Position numbers and translations under genes: made by a program. 64,000 nucleotides of DNA, from assembly GCF_900104175.1 (NCBI RefSeq), contig NZ_FNIX01000019.1:62001-126000 (forward strand), written 5' to 3'. The DNA comes from Lentzea jiangxiensis. Lineage in GTDB: Bacteria; Actinomycetota; Actinomycetes; Mycobacteriales; Pseudonocardiaceae. Under the pieces are notes generated by a model. It did not search any database. It saw nothing but the letters and a program-made list of their open reading frames with translations, and had not been told where the DNA came from. Below, piece after piece: positions 35,643 through 45,600 of the stretch. Within the stretch, counting starts at the first letter, position 1, and each line of letters starts with the position of its first letter.

Positions 35643-36560
35643 CGCCCGGCGTGCCGAGCAGACGGCCGAGCCTTCCCACCTCACTCCGTAGAGCAGGCCG
35701 GGCAGCAGCCGCCGGAACCTCAGGTGGACCTCCCCCGCCCGGTCCACCGCCTGCTGCATCCCGGCCGGCTCCACGTCGGAGCGCTGCAGCACCCCGTCGA
35801 ACGTCCGCACGAACCGCCTGCGGTCGTGTTCGAACCTGACTCGCAGGTCGAACAGCTCGCACGGCCGTTTGGGCACGTGCAGCACACACGGGTGCATGGC
35901 CTCGCGGTTCGGCAGCCGGTAGCGGACGGTGAAGTCGTGGGTGTCACCGCGCCTCAGCGGCTCGGCCGGGACGAGCGTGAAACCCGGGCGGTCCACGCGG
36001 TTCTCCAAGGTCCCGCCGTACAGCAGGTGCACGTCCACGTCCCGCCGGCGCACCGGGAACACCGACGTGAAATCCAGCGAGTCCACCCCGTCCTGGTCGA
36101 CGACGATCTGGTAGCGCTCCAGCACCTCCGGCTGCCCCTGGTCCAGCACCACGGCGACGCTGAGCTCCGCGGTGTGCCAGCCCCCGTCCACTCGGCTGGT
36201 GGTCGTGGCCGCCAGCTCGGCGAGTTGCTCGACCGCCTCGTCGACGCGGCGGCGCACCGTGCGGGAGTCGCGGTCGATCTCCGCCGCGACCCAGCTGACC
36301 CTCTCCTGGTAGAGCGGGTGCCGGACCTCGGGGATGAGGCCGAACGCGGCCCGTGCCGCGAGCTGGAGGTCCTCCGGGAGCTGCTCGACCAGCTCGGTGA
36401 GCCTCACGACCAGCTTCTGCCGGGCGGCCCCCGGCCCGTCGGCCCTGGTGATCCCGCAGGCGACGGCGATCCCGGTGCCGATCTTGTCCACGATCCGTCC
36501 CGTGTGCACGCCCCGTCCCTTTCGGAGGGTCTTCAGTTCCCGGACCAGGTCCGTCGTCAT
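35637..36560 (-). CDS. Conserved hypothetical protein downstream of a VWA gene
   Basis: 307 residues, not recognised. The N-terminal 120 residues are helical and contain a wHTH-like segment (DSRTVRRRVDEAVEQLAELA); the C-terminal 180 residues are beta-rich with RRDVDVHLLYGGTL, HDFTVRYRLPNREAMHPCVL and LFDLRVRFEHDRRRF. No signal peptide or membrane helix. It lies 88 nt after the TerY-like VWA gene on the same strand and is probably its functional partner. Confidence 0.75.
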   Translation of the reverse strand: MTTDLVRELKTLRKGRGVHTGRIVDKIGTGIAVACGITRADGPGAARQKLVVRLTELVEQLPEDLQLAARAAFGLIPEVRHPLYQERVSWVAAEIDRDSRTVRRRVDEAVEQLAELAATTTSRVDGGWHTAELSVAVVLDQGQPEVLERYQIVVDQDGVDSLDFTSVFPVRRRDVDVHLLYGGTLENRVDRPGFTLVPAEPLRRGDTHDFTVRYRLPNREAMHPCVLHVPKRPCELFDLRVRFEHDRRRFVRTFDGVLQRSDVEPAGMQQAVDRAGEVHLRFRRLLPGLLYGVRWEGSAVCSARRAS

Positions 36561-36648
36561 CTCGCGATCTCCTCCCTCGCTCGCTCACGTGCGGCGTAGG
36601 AAGGTTGCGTCGGGCATGTGGACGAGAAGTGGACACGCCGTGGATCGG

Positions 36649-37221
36649 TCACACGTGCTCCGGTCTCAGCGCGGTCCGCGCCACCGACGAGGCGAGCGCG
36701 ACCCCCAGGCGCACGCCGTCCCGGCCCAGGAAGACCCGCGACGTGCCGATGCGGTCGAGCGCCGTCTGATCGACGGCCCCGACCCCGAACGCGATCATCT
36801 CGGGACACGACGTCGTGGCGGTGAGACGGGCCAGCGCGGCGGGCCACGCCTGGTCGGTCGCCCTGCCGTCGGAGACGAAGAAGAGGACCGGACGGCGGAC
36901 CGGGATGCGCTGTGCCTTCAGGTCTTCGACATCGCTCTCGATCGTGGTGCGCACGAGGGTGAACGCGGAGCCGAAGTCGGAGCCGGGTTCCAGGCGCGGC
37001 CTGATCACGGCGGCCCGGTCGAGCGCGGGCAGCAACGGCCGCACGACCGTCGGGCTCTCCGCGAAGACGACCACGCAGAGCCGAACCTGCGCGGCCGGCC
37101 GCCGATCCGCGTGCACCACACCGCGGAACTCGCGCACACCCGCGTTCACCTCGTCGATGTGGCCGCTCATCGACAACGACACGTCACACACCAGGTAGCA
37201 CGGCAACACGTCCGGAACCAT
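36649..37221 (-). CDS. TerY-like von Willebrand factor A (VWA) domain protein
   Basis: 190 residues. The MIDAS metal motif is DVSLSMSG (about 13-20, DxSxS), with the threonine/serine and Asp partners in GSDFGSAFTLV and FFVSDGRATDQAW. The overall sequence follows stand-alone TerY-type VWA proteins associated with tellurium-resistance and other stress or conflict gene sets. The usual PP2C and kinase partners are absent; an unknown gene follows instead. Confidence 0.85.
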   Translation of the reverse strand: MVPDVLPCYLVCDVSLSMSGHIDEVNAGVREFRGVVHADRRPAAQVRLCVVVFAESPTVVRPLLPALDRAAVIRPRLEPGSDFGSAFTLVRTTIESDVEDLKAQRIPVRRPVLFFVSDGRATDQAWPAALARLTATTSCPEMIAFGVGAVDQTALDRIGTSRVFLGRDGVRLGVALASSVARTALRPEHV

Positions 37222-37371
37222 CCGTCTCCCCTCAGCACCCGACCGCCACGGGAGCCACCGTTACCGGATCGCGTTGATCAAACGTGGACAAAAAGCTGAT
37301 TCGCTGACACACCAACGGCGCCTTGTACGACATTCCATCCGGATGAAGGCTCGGACACCTAGGAGGACGGC

Positions 37372-40260
37372 GTGGAATTCCGGATGCTGGGGCCGCTGGA
37401 AGCGTGGCACGGAGACACCTCCGTGCCCCTGGGTGACCTGCAGCAACGGTTCATCCTCGTCGTGCTCCTGTTGAACGCGAACAAACCCGTGTCAGCTGAA
37501 CGGATCACCGAGGTCGTGTGGCCCGACCAGCCCGAACGCCGAACGCTGGTCCGCGGCTACATCAACAAGTTGCGCAAGGCGTTCGAGCCGACCGGCACGT
37601 CGATCGAGACGACGGCGACCGGGTACGTGCTGCGCGTCGAGGAGGACGACATCGACATCGTCCGCTTCGACCGGTTGCGTGGGGAAGCCGCCCAGGCTCA
37701 GCAGGACAACGACCAGCGCAAAGCCATCGATCGGCTGCGCGAGGCGGTGGCGCTGTGGCGCGGCCGGTTCCTGGAGGACATCGACATCGACAGGGTCGGT
37801 GGCGCCGACGTCTTCATCCCCGACGAGACCTACCACGACGCGCTGGGCGACCTGGCGGAACTGGAGCTGGTGACGGGCGACCACAGGTCGGCCCGGGACC
37901 GGATGCGCCGCGCGGTCCGCACTTCCCCGGACAACCAGAAGTACGCGGAGTTCCTGATGCGGGCGTTGATCGCGGATGGCGACCAGGCCGGCGCGATCAG
38001 GGCGTTCGACACCGCGGCCCAAGCCCTGGCCGAGTCCGGCATCGAACCCGGAACGGTGCTGCGCAACCTCGCGGAACGCGCGCGGCGCGGTGAACCGGTC
38101 AGCTCGCTGCCGTCACGTCCCGGTGGGTTCACCGGCCGTTCCGAGGAACTTGTCAAGATCGAGGCGGCCGCCGCCGGCTCCGACGAACGCCGCGCGGTGT
38201 GGATCAGCGGTGCCCACGGCACCGGCAAGACCGGCTTGGCCGTCGAGGCCGCACACCGCCTGCGCCACCGGTTCCCGGACGGCCAGCTCATGGTGCGGCT
38301 CAACGGTTTCACGCCGAACGTGGCGCCGATGTCCGTGTCGGACGCCCTGACCCAGCTGCTCACCGAGCTGGGCGTGCCCGCCGAGCAGATCCCGGACACG
38401 GTGGGCCGCAAGGCGACGCTCTACCAAACCCACCTCTACGGAACGAAAACGCTGGTGGTGCTGGACAACGCGGCGTCACCCGACCAGGTCCGGCCGTTGC
38501 TGCCGGAGACCCCCGAGTGCTTCGCCGTCGTGACGAGCAGGAGGATGGGCGAGCCGGACATCACCGAGCACGTCCGCCTGGCACCGATGCCACCCGCCGA
38601 CGCGTCGGCACTGTTCCAGCGGCTCACCGGGCAGGCCCGTGTGCGCGGCAGGGCGGCGGAGGTGGCGGGACTGGTCAAGCGCTGCGGATACCTCCCGGTG
38701 TCGATCACCATCGCGGCGGCGTTGCTGCGCAAGCACGACCGGTGGTCGCTCGACCACCTGCTCGGCCGGATGGACGACAGCGGGGCGTGGCGGGAGGACG
38801 GGGCGGCCATCCACGCCTCCTACCGCGAGCTCGACGTCCACCAGCAACGGGTCTTCCGGTTGTTCGGGCACCTGCCGGGACCTGACGTCGACGTCGTCGG
38901 CGCGGCAGCCCTCATCGGAAGCGACATCGCCACCGCCCGCAAGCTCCTCGACGACCTGCACGAGGTCTGCCTGCTCGAAGAGGTCGCGCCGGACCGCTAC
39001 CAGATGCTCGACTCCATCAAGGAGTACGCCGCTCTCGAACCACGGGACTTGGCCGCCGTCACGCGTCTGCTGGACTTCTACCTGGTGACGCTGGCGAACG
39101 CGGTGAGCGTCGCCCACCCGTTCGACCGCACCGTCCAACCACCGGTGGACCGTGAGAGCCCGCTCAGCCGCACGTTCTCCAGCCAGGACCCGGCGCTGGC
39201 GTGGATCACAGCCGAGCGCGACAACCTGATGGCCGCCATCCGGCAGGCCGAGCCGGACCACGCGTGGCGACTGGCGGCGTTGATCTGGCGGCACTTCAAC
39301 ACCGCGAACCGGTTCGACGACTGGATCGACGCCGTGAAGTCCGTGCGGGTGGACGACGACTTCGGCCGCGCGCACCTGCTGTCCCGGCTCTCCACCGCGA
39401 ACGACCGGTGCGGCCGGCACGCCGAGGCACTCGACCTTGCCGAACAGGCGTTGGCGCTCTTCACCCGCCTGGGCGATGTCCCTGGCGAGGCCGCGGCCCT
39501 GTGCGCGATCGCCGTGTCCACGATGCAACTCGGGGCGCACGACGAAGCGGCACGCCACTACGAGGCGGCGCTGACGAAATACGAGCAGGTCGGGGATCTG
39601 CGCGGCCAGGGCCACGCGCTGAGCCTGCTCGGCTACCTCAACGAACAGCACGGCAGGTATGCCGTCGCCGTGCGGCAGCACGAAGCCTCCGCCCGGATCA
39701 TGCGGGAGATCGGGCACCTGCAGGGACTCGCTCACGCGCTCAACAACCTCGGCGCGAACCGGCAGCACCTCGGGATGATCGACGAGGCCATCCCCGACCA
39801 CCTGGAGGCGCACGAGATCGCGCTCGAGCTCGGTGACTCCTGCGTGGCGGCCTACGCGTTGACCAACATCGCCGACGCGCACCGGCTCGCGGGCAGGATT
39901 CCCGAAGCGGTGCACCACCACGACCTGGCGGCGAGGGCGGCCACCGGGCTGGCGGACGCGGAACTCCAGGCGAGGCTCTTCCGCGATCGGGCCGCCACGG
40001 AGACCGACCGCGGCGACCTGCGTGCGGCGTTGCGGCTCTACCAGTCGTTGCTGGACGTGGCCGGCGGCACCGGCAACCGCACGCACGAGTCGTACGGTGA
40101 GATCGGCGCCGCACGCACGATGCACGCCCTGGGCAGGCACGCGGACGCTGTGCCGCACTGGAACGCGGCGGAGGCTGTGTACCGCGAACTCGACCAGCCC
40201 GAAGCCGACGAGGTGCGGCTCGAGCGTGCGGTGTTGACCTGCGCGTGCGGTCAGCGGTGA
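37372..40260 (+). CDS. AfsR/SARP-type transcriptional regulator with STAND ATPase and TPRs
   Basis: 962 residues, GTG start at 37372 with AGGAGG upstream. Winged-helix DNA-binding domain (about 1-90: FRMLGPLEAWHGDTSVPLGD), BTAD (about 95-240), STAND ATPase with P-loop GAHGTGKTG near 281 and LVVLDNAASPDQV, winged helix, then TPRs. Probable ATP-switched activator of a specialised trait. It is 150 bp from the divergent VWA gene and overlaps the convergent XRE gene by 10 nt. Confidence 0.9.
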   Translation: MEFRMLGPLEAWHGDTSVPLGDLQQRFILVVLLLNANKPVSAERITEVVWPDQPERRTLVRGYINKLRKAFEPTGTSIETTATGYVLRVEEDDIDIVRFDRLRGEAAQAQQDNDQRKAIDRLREAVALWRGRFLEDIDIDRVGGADVFIPDETYHDALGDLAELELVTGDHRSARDRMRRAVRTSPDNQKYAEFLMRALIADGDQAGAIRAFDTAAQALAESGIEPGTVLRNLAERARRGEPVSSLPSRPGGFTGRSEELVKIEAAAAGSDERRAVWISGAHGTGKTGLAVEAAHRLRHRFPDGQLMVRLNGFTPNVAPMSVSDALTQLLTELGVPAEQIPDTVGRKATLYQTHLYGTKTLVVLDNAASPDQVRPLLPETPECFAVVTSRRMGEPDITEHVRLAPMPPADASALFQRLTGQARVRGRAAEVAGLVKRCGYLPVSITIAAALLRKHDRWSLDHLLGRMDDSGAWREDGAAIHASYRELDVHQQRVFRLFGHLPGPDVDVVGAAALIGSDIATARKLLDDLHEVCLLEEVAPDRYQMLDSIKEYAALEPRDLAAVTRLLDFYLVTLANAVSVAHPFDRTVQPPVDRESPLSRTFSSQDPALAWITAERDNLMAAIRQAEPDHAWRLAALIWRHFNTANRFDDWIDAVKSVRVDDDFGRAHLLSRLSTANDRCGRHAEALDLAEQALALFTRLGDVPGEAAALCAIAVSTMQLGAHDEAARHYEAALTKYEQVGDLRGQGHALSLLGYLNEQHGRYAVAVRQHEASARIMREIGHLQGLAHALNNLGANRQHLGMIDEAIPDHLEAHEIALELGDSCVAAYALTNIADAHRLAGRIPEAVHHHDLAARAATGLADAELQARLFRDRAATETDRGDLRAALRLYQSLLDVAGGTGNRTHESYGEIGAARTMHALGRHADAVPHWNAAEAVYRELDQPEADEVRLERAVLTCACGQR

Positions 40261-41453
40261 GCCAGCAGCCGCTTCAGGTCGGGGTAGACCTCGCGCACCG
40301 CACCGTGGTTGTGCCACCTGCCCAAGGTTCTGGCGAGCTGGCGCAGGTCCGTGCGGACCGTCGCGGAGTCGACGTGCGCCACGTCGTCCAGCGTCTGCAC
40401 GAGCGTCCGGCAGCTCTCGTCGACCTCGCCCGACAACGCGTGGGCGAGCGACCGCCGGATGCCGAACCGGGCCCGGCTGCGGCGTGACGTGGCCGGCACC
40501 AGGGCGAGTTGGCCGCCCAGCACTTCGGCGGCTCGCGCGTTGAGCCCGAGATCGGCGAGCGACCAGCCCCTGGCCAGTTCCAGCGGGTCCGGGACACTCG
40601 ACCCGAGCGCGGGGTAGGGGCTGTCGGGTGGGACGGACTCCATCCGCTGTGCGGCGAGGTCGAAGGCCCGTTCCGCGGCACCGCGGTCTCCCGCGAGTGC
40701 GTGCCCCTGCGCCTCACGCCGTGCGGCCAGGGCGAGAACGCGAGAACCCGCCTGCCCGATCCACTGCGCCTGCTGGGCGAGGTTGACCGTGGTGGCCGCA
40801 TCCTGGCGGTAGAGCGCGAGACCCGCTTCCCGCACGAACGCGTAGCTCGCGATGTCCGCGTCGCCCGCCGCGCGCGCGAGCTCGGAGGAGTGCCTGGTCC
40901 ACCACAGGGCCCGCTGCTCGTCGCCCGCTTCCTGGCACATCCAGCCGGTGTACTCGGCGATCCGCGCGGCGAGCCGGAGCAACCGGGTCCCCACCGGGCC
41001 GGCGTTCTCCCGCGCCATGCCGTGCACCGTGTGCTGCAGCGCTTGCAACGGTTCGAGGACCACCTGGGGGCTGGTGCGCAGACCGAGCCCTTGCAGCTGT
41101 TCGAACGAGGTGCGCATGCCGGCGATCACGTGCTCGTCCGGCACCGGCCGCCGTCCGCTGCCGGTGAGCGCGCCGACGCCGAGCATCGTTCCGGCCACGA
41201 GCACCTGACGCCGGCCGAGCGCCTGGCCGTCGTGGGAGGACGGTCCGACGTGCAGGGCTGCCTCGACCAACCGGCCACCGACGTCCAGCACGCCGTCGCA
41301 GAGCCGGGCCACCGTGGGCGTCGGCGGTTTGAGGTCGTTCTCGATCTTGCTGAGATAACCCTTGCTGTAGTGGATCAGCTTGGCCAACTGTCCCATCGAC
41401 AGTCCTGCCGCGACGCGATGTGCTCGCAGCAACTCACCAAAAGTTTCGGCCAC
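40251..41453 (-). CDS. XRE-family regulator with C-terminal TPR-like domain
   Basis: 400 residues. HTH at about 5-60: ELLRAHRVAAGLSMGQLAKL, IHYSKGYLSKIENDLKPPTP. The rest is helical TPR-like repeats (ALWWTRHSSELARAAGDADI, ARREAQGHALAGDRGAAERA), a common actinomycete regulator layout in which the repeats sense a partner or peptide. The target is unknown. Confidence 0.9.
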   Translation of the reverse strand: MAETFGELLRAHRVAAGLSMGQLAKLIHYSKGYLSKIENDLKPPTPTVARLCDGVLDVGGRLVEAALHVGPSSHDGQALGRRQVLVAGTMLGVGALTGSGRRPVPDEHVIAGMRTSFEQLQGLGLRTSPQVVLEPLQALQHTVHGMARENAGPVGTRLLRLAARIAEYTGWMCQEAGDEQRALWWTRHSSELARAAGDADIASYAFVREAGLALYRQDAATTVNLAQQAQWIGQAGSRVLALAARREAQGHALAGDRGAAERAFDLAAQRMESVPPDSPYPALGSSVPDPLELARGWSLADLGLNARAAEVLGGQLALVPATSRRSRARFGIRRSLAHALSGEVDESCRTLVQTLDDVAHVDSATVRTDLRQLARTLGRWHNHGAVREVYPDLKRLLAHR

Positions 41454-41560
41454 GATTTGCCTCCCGCTCCGGCGTGAGCCGAGTACACCATCACCAACCG
41501 TTGGATCGCAATCGCCCCGGCCGTTTCCGAGAAATGGCCGGGGCGCTCATTCGTGCTAGC

Positions 41561-41740
41561 TCACCCGTGCCACGGGTTGCCGCCGCCCTGCTGGTTTTCC
41601 GTGGTCGTGGTCGTGGTGGGAGGCGGCGGCGGGGTGTCGTCGGCGTTCGCCACGACACCGCCGGAAACGGAAGCAGCGACCGCGATCGCGGTCAGCAGAG
41701 TGGCGGTACCCGCGGCGAAAGTGGACACGATTTTGGACAT
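41561..41740 (-). CDS. Small secreted Pro/Thr-rich peptide, 59 residues
   Basis: ATG at 41740 with GGAGG 8 nt upstream. Signal peptide MSKIVSTFAAGTATLLTAIA to about VVANA, then a low-complexity tail PPPPPTTTTTT followed by ENQQGGGNPWHG. No cysteines. Lies downstream of the conflict-like region and divergent from the TIR-like gene. No family recognised; the strong ribosome binding site and signal peptide support a real gene. Confidence 0.6.
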   Translation of the reverse strand: MSKIVSTFAAGTATLLTAIAVAASVSGGVVANADDTPPPPPTTTTTTENQQGGGNPWHG

Positions 41741-41960
41741 GGCGAATCCTCCGAAGGGATCGGATTTGTTTTTCGGATTTCGCCCGCTCTCCGGCGGGCT
41801 CCCTTCGAGCATTCGTCTTCGAAAAGCGCGGAACCAGGTGTTTCCCGTTGCCCACCGAGGTGGTCAACACGTCCACTCCTCATCCACTTCTGGTCAACAC
41901 CGGGCGTGGATGCTGCGCGCACCCGGCCGCCGGCCGGGGAGTCACAACAAGGAGGTTGGA

Positions 41961-42608
41961 GTGACCGAATCCGCGAGCTACGACATCGCCGTGTCGTTCA
42001 CCGAGGAGCAGCGCGCCGTGGTGGACGAGGTGGTCGAGGCGTGCCGCCAGCGCGGCCTGACCGTGCTGGAGAGCAACGACCTCCCCGAGGCGGAGGTGCG
42101 CTTCCTCGTGCCGTTCGTGTCCGGTGAGGACGAGGTGAAGACGAACGACGAGCACGTGCTGCCGGTGCTGACCGGTGAGAACGCCACGTCCTCAGCACAC
42201 CTGCGCGCGGACGAGCACCTCGTCGACACCCTGGTCGCGCGCGTCGAGGCCGCCGAGACCGCAGGACGTCGCAGGGTTCCCGTCGCCGACCTCGTGACCG
42301 CGCTCAAGCAGCCGGAGCCGGAACCCGAGGTCGCTGTTCAGGACAACAACCCCCTGCGCACCCTGGCCGAGCAGTTCGCCGCCGCGTCGCCGGCACTCGC
42401 CAAGCGCGGCCTCGCCGGCACGATGCACCTCGGCGACACCACGGTCGCGGTGCGCGTCGAGCGCGCGGAGGACGCGGTCTACGCCGTGGAGGTGCGCAAC
42501 GACGGCGTCAACGACGACATCGTGAACTTCGTCGTCATCGGCGGCTCGACCGACCAGTTCTCCACGCTGTGGCACCGCATCGAGGGCATGCTGACCGCGA
42601 CCGCGTGA
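41961..42608 (+). CDS. TIR-like domain protein of unknown function
   Basis: 215 residues, GTG start with GGAGG 5 nt upstream. The N-terminus (ASYDIAVSFTEEQRAVVDEV, then CRQRGLTVLESND and VRFLVPFVSGEDEV) follows the first strand, helix and second strand of TIR domains, but I see no catalytic glutamate, so it may be an adaptor or sensor version. The C-terminal 100 residues (TMHLGDTTVAVRVERAED, VYAVEVRNDGVNDDIVNFVV) are not recognised. It converges on the TIR/HerA operon and shares its terminator. Confidence 0.6.
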   Translation: MTESASYDIAVSFTEEQRAVVDEVVEACRQRGLTVLESNDLPEAEVRFLVPFVSGEDEVKTNDEHVLPVLTGENATSSAHLRADEHLVDTLVARVEAAETAGRRRVPVADLVTALKQPEPEPEVAVQDNNPLRTLAEQFAAASPALAKRGLAGTMHLGDTTVAVRVERAEDAVYAVEVRNDGVNDDIVNFVVIGGSTDQFSTLWHRIEGMLTATA

Positions 42609-42613
42609 CGCGA

Positions 42614-42651
42614 AAAGGGCGGTGTCCCCCTTCGGGGGGACACCGCCCTTT
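42614..42651. terminator. Bidirectional hairpin terminator
   Basis: Perfect 17-bp stem (42614-42630 with 42635-42651) closed by a TTCG tetraloop, beginning with AAA and ending TTT. It lies between the TIR-like gene stop (42608) and the stop of the HerA-like gene (42653), so it can serve both convergent units. Confidence 0.85.
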
Positions 42652-42652
42652 C

Positions 42653-45600
42653 TCACTGCCTGGCCCGCTCGACCACTTCCTCCAGCCGCAGCGGACTCGG
42701 AGGGTGGTGGCTCAGGCACATCGGTGCCAGCATCCGCCGGAACCCGAACGTGTCCCCGGTGACGTAGAACTGCCCGCGTTCCAGCCGCGAGATGTCCGCG
42801 ACCGAGCTCCCCTTGGCACGAGCCATCTCCGTCGCCGCCGCGATCTGCGCGGGACTGTTCAACCGCCCGAAGAACTGCGTGGTGGCGTTGCCGGTGATCT
42901 GGTTGTGCACACCCTTGGGCGCCTGCGTGGCGAGCAGCAACCCGAGCCCGTACTTCCGAGCCTGCGAAGCCAGCAGGATCGTCGTCTGCGTGCTGGCCGT
43001 GACCCCACCGGACGGCGCGATCGTCTGAGCCTCGTCCATCACCATCAGCCCGCCCAGCGGCCGGTCCACCGCCGGGTTCCGCTTGATCCAGGCGAACACC
43101 TCCAGCTGCAACTGGCTGATGAACCCCTGCCGCTGCTCGTCCGACGGCAGCCCGACGAAATTGATCACCGAGATCCGCGCCCTCTTCCCCGCGGACGGCT
43201 GGAGCAGCACACCGGGATCGGTCGGCTCGCCCCGCCCACCGAGCAACGGGTCGTTGACCATGGCCGCCCGCAGCGTCTCGGCGAGATCCGCGGCCGTGGC
43301 CGGCGCCGAGTTCAACCCGCTGACCCCCTCCGGCAACTCGGCCAGCAGATCGACGAACCCACCGAGATCCCGCCGATCGCTGCGCGCATAGTGCTTCAAC
43401 GCCTCCTTGAGCACAGCCCGCCCTCTCACGGCGAACTTCGTCTCGTTGCCAATCCGCGCATGGGGCACCAGCCGGGCAACCGCGGCCTCGATGGCGGCGA
43501 CGAACTCGTCCTCGTCCCCCCGCACCTCGGCGAAATCGGGCAACGGGTGGAACACCAACGGCCGCCCACCAGCCCGCCCGGGCGTCCACACGACGACCTC
43601 GGTGCCGGCCAGGTACTCGGCAGCCGCCTCCCGGTCACCCGGCCGCCACTCCCCCGGCGGCTCGGGCCAAGCGTCCCCGAGCCGCGCCAGGTCGTTGTTG
43701 GGATCCAGCACGATCGCCGAAACCCCTTGCAACGCACACTCTTCGACGATCCGGCGCAACAACACCGTCTTGCCGCTACCCGATCCGGCGAAGACGATCG
43801 CGTGCTTGCGCAACGACTCCAGCGCGATCCGGATCTCCCCGTCCATCCCGAGCACGATCTCGCCCTCTTGCGCGCCCTGCCGCTGCCTTCCCTGATGCGG
43901 CTGCGGCACCTCAGGCAGCGAAGGCGGTTCCGGCATCTGCACGGGGTTCGGTTCTGGCCCCAGCCGGGGCGGTTCGAGCTTCCGCCGCGGCGGAGGACGC
44001 GTCTCCTGCCGTCCTCCTCTCGGAGTGGTGCGCGTCGGATCGGGCATGATCTGCCGCAGGAACGTGGTGCTGCTGGCGGGTTTGCGCGCGGCGAGCCACG
44101 CGAACAGCTGGTAGCTCTGGGTGGACCACATCTCTTTGAGCGCTCCGAAGGTGCGTAGGTCGTCATCGGAGACGTCGATGCTCCTGCCGCCGCTGCGTTC
44201 GAACTCAGCGACCTCGCCGCGGGTCTTCGCGCCGGTCCACCCCTTGGCGCCGTTGCGGATGAGGATCAGGTGGCGGCCCCGCACGTTCTCCGCCGCGGCA
44301 CGGGCGTCCCGGAGCCTGCGCAGCACGCGGTTGCCGTGGCTGCTGGCGATAAGCCGGAACACCCAGCGTTCCTCAACGTCCTTCTCCTCGTCCACGGTGT
44401 GGCGAAGTCCCGCGTGCAGGCTGTTGTCGTCCAGCTGGGGTTCCGGGTGCCAGGTGAGGTCGTCGTTGCCGATTTCGGTGACCCAGGACCTCAAGCCTGC
44501 CAGCAGCAGTGCCGGCATGACCTCGTCCTCGTTGTGCGGCTTGACGTCGGCGGCCGCAAGGCCCGCCTTCGCGCGCAGCCGCGCGAACTCGGCGTCGAGC
44601 TCGGCAAGGTCGTCGAACTCCTGCTCCGCGGTCACCGCGGCGACGCTCTGCACCGCTTCCTCACGAGGCTGCTGCTTCTCGTCGAACGACCGCAGTTCCT
44701 CGATCTCACCGTGGAAGCAGCTCTCGGCATGTGCGTGGATCCGCTTGAGCAGCTCGCGTGGAGTCATCGGTTGCCAGGAATCGAACGCTTCCGCGGCAAC
44801 GGGCCAGGTCGGATGCGGTGGAATGATCCCCTTGCGCTGGTAGATCGTCCCCAGCCACTTCTCCACGAGCGTGCGTGCGATCCCGCCGTCCATGATCGCG
44901 GAGAGGATCGGGGTGGTGGAGAAGCGGTCACCCACAGTGTCGCTCGCGATCGACCCGAGTTTCACCCACGTGTTCGGCAGGCAGGCCACGATCGTCAACG
45001 TTCGCCTCGTGGTCTCGCGGAGCTGCATCAACCCGTCCGAGATGAGTGCGATCTCCTGCGCCAACTCGCTGTTCGACGTGTCGTCGTCGAAGGCGTCCTG
45101 ACTCTTGTTCACCAGTGTGTCCAGCTGGTCGACCGCGATCACGCACGGCCCCGTCATCGCGAGGATGCGTGAGATGTCCCGCACGAGCGTCTGCGGACGC
45201 TTCGGCTTGACCGGGAGGCCCCAGTGGCGGCGCTCGTCCTGCAACTCGTCGAGGCCCTCGAGGTAGGACCGGCCGATGTCCGCGTGCTCGGAGGCGTAGA
45301 GCACGAGAGCTTTGATCGTGTCACCGCACTCGACGGCGATTCGTCCGTCCACCTGGCGCAGTCCGTTGAGCAACGCACGAAGATCGTCCGGGATCAGCGG
45401 AGCCTCACCCAGAACCGCGCGCGTGACCTCTACCGACGAGGCAGCTCGTTCGCACAGCTGCTTCAACAGCACCGTCAGCTGGAAGACACCGTCATCGTTG
45501 GCCCTGAGCAGTTCGCTGCGCATCGCGTCCGCGACGTCGTCCCAGAACATTTGGCCGGACGTGAGCTCGATCAGGAAGAAGTAGCCCCCTTCTCGCTGTA

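Noticed and set aside
38476..40317. Minus-strand open frame (613 codons)
   Set aside because: Shadow of the second AfsR-type regulator; Arg/Val-rich low-complexity product.
42569..44158. Plus-strand open frame (529 codons)
   Set aside because: Antisense to the HerA module, which has clear Walker motifs.
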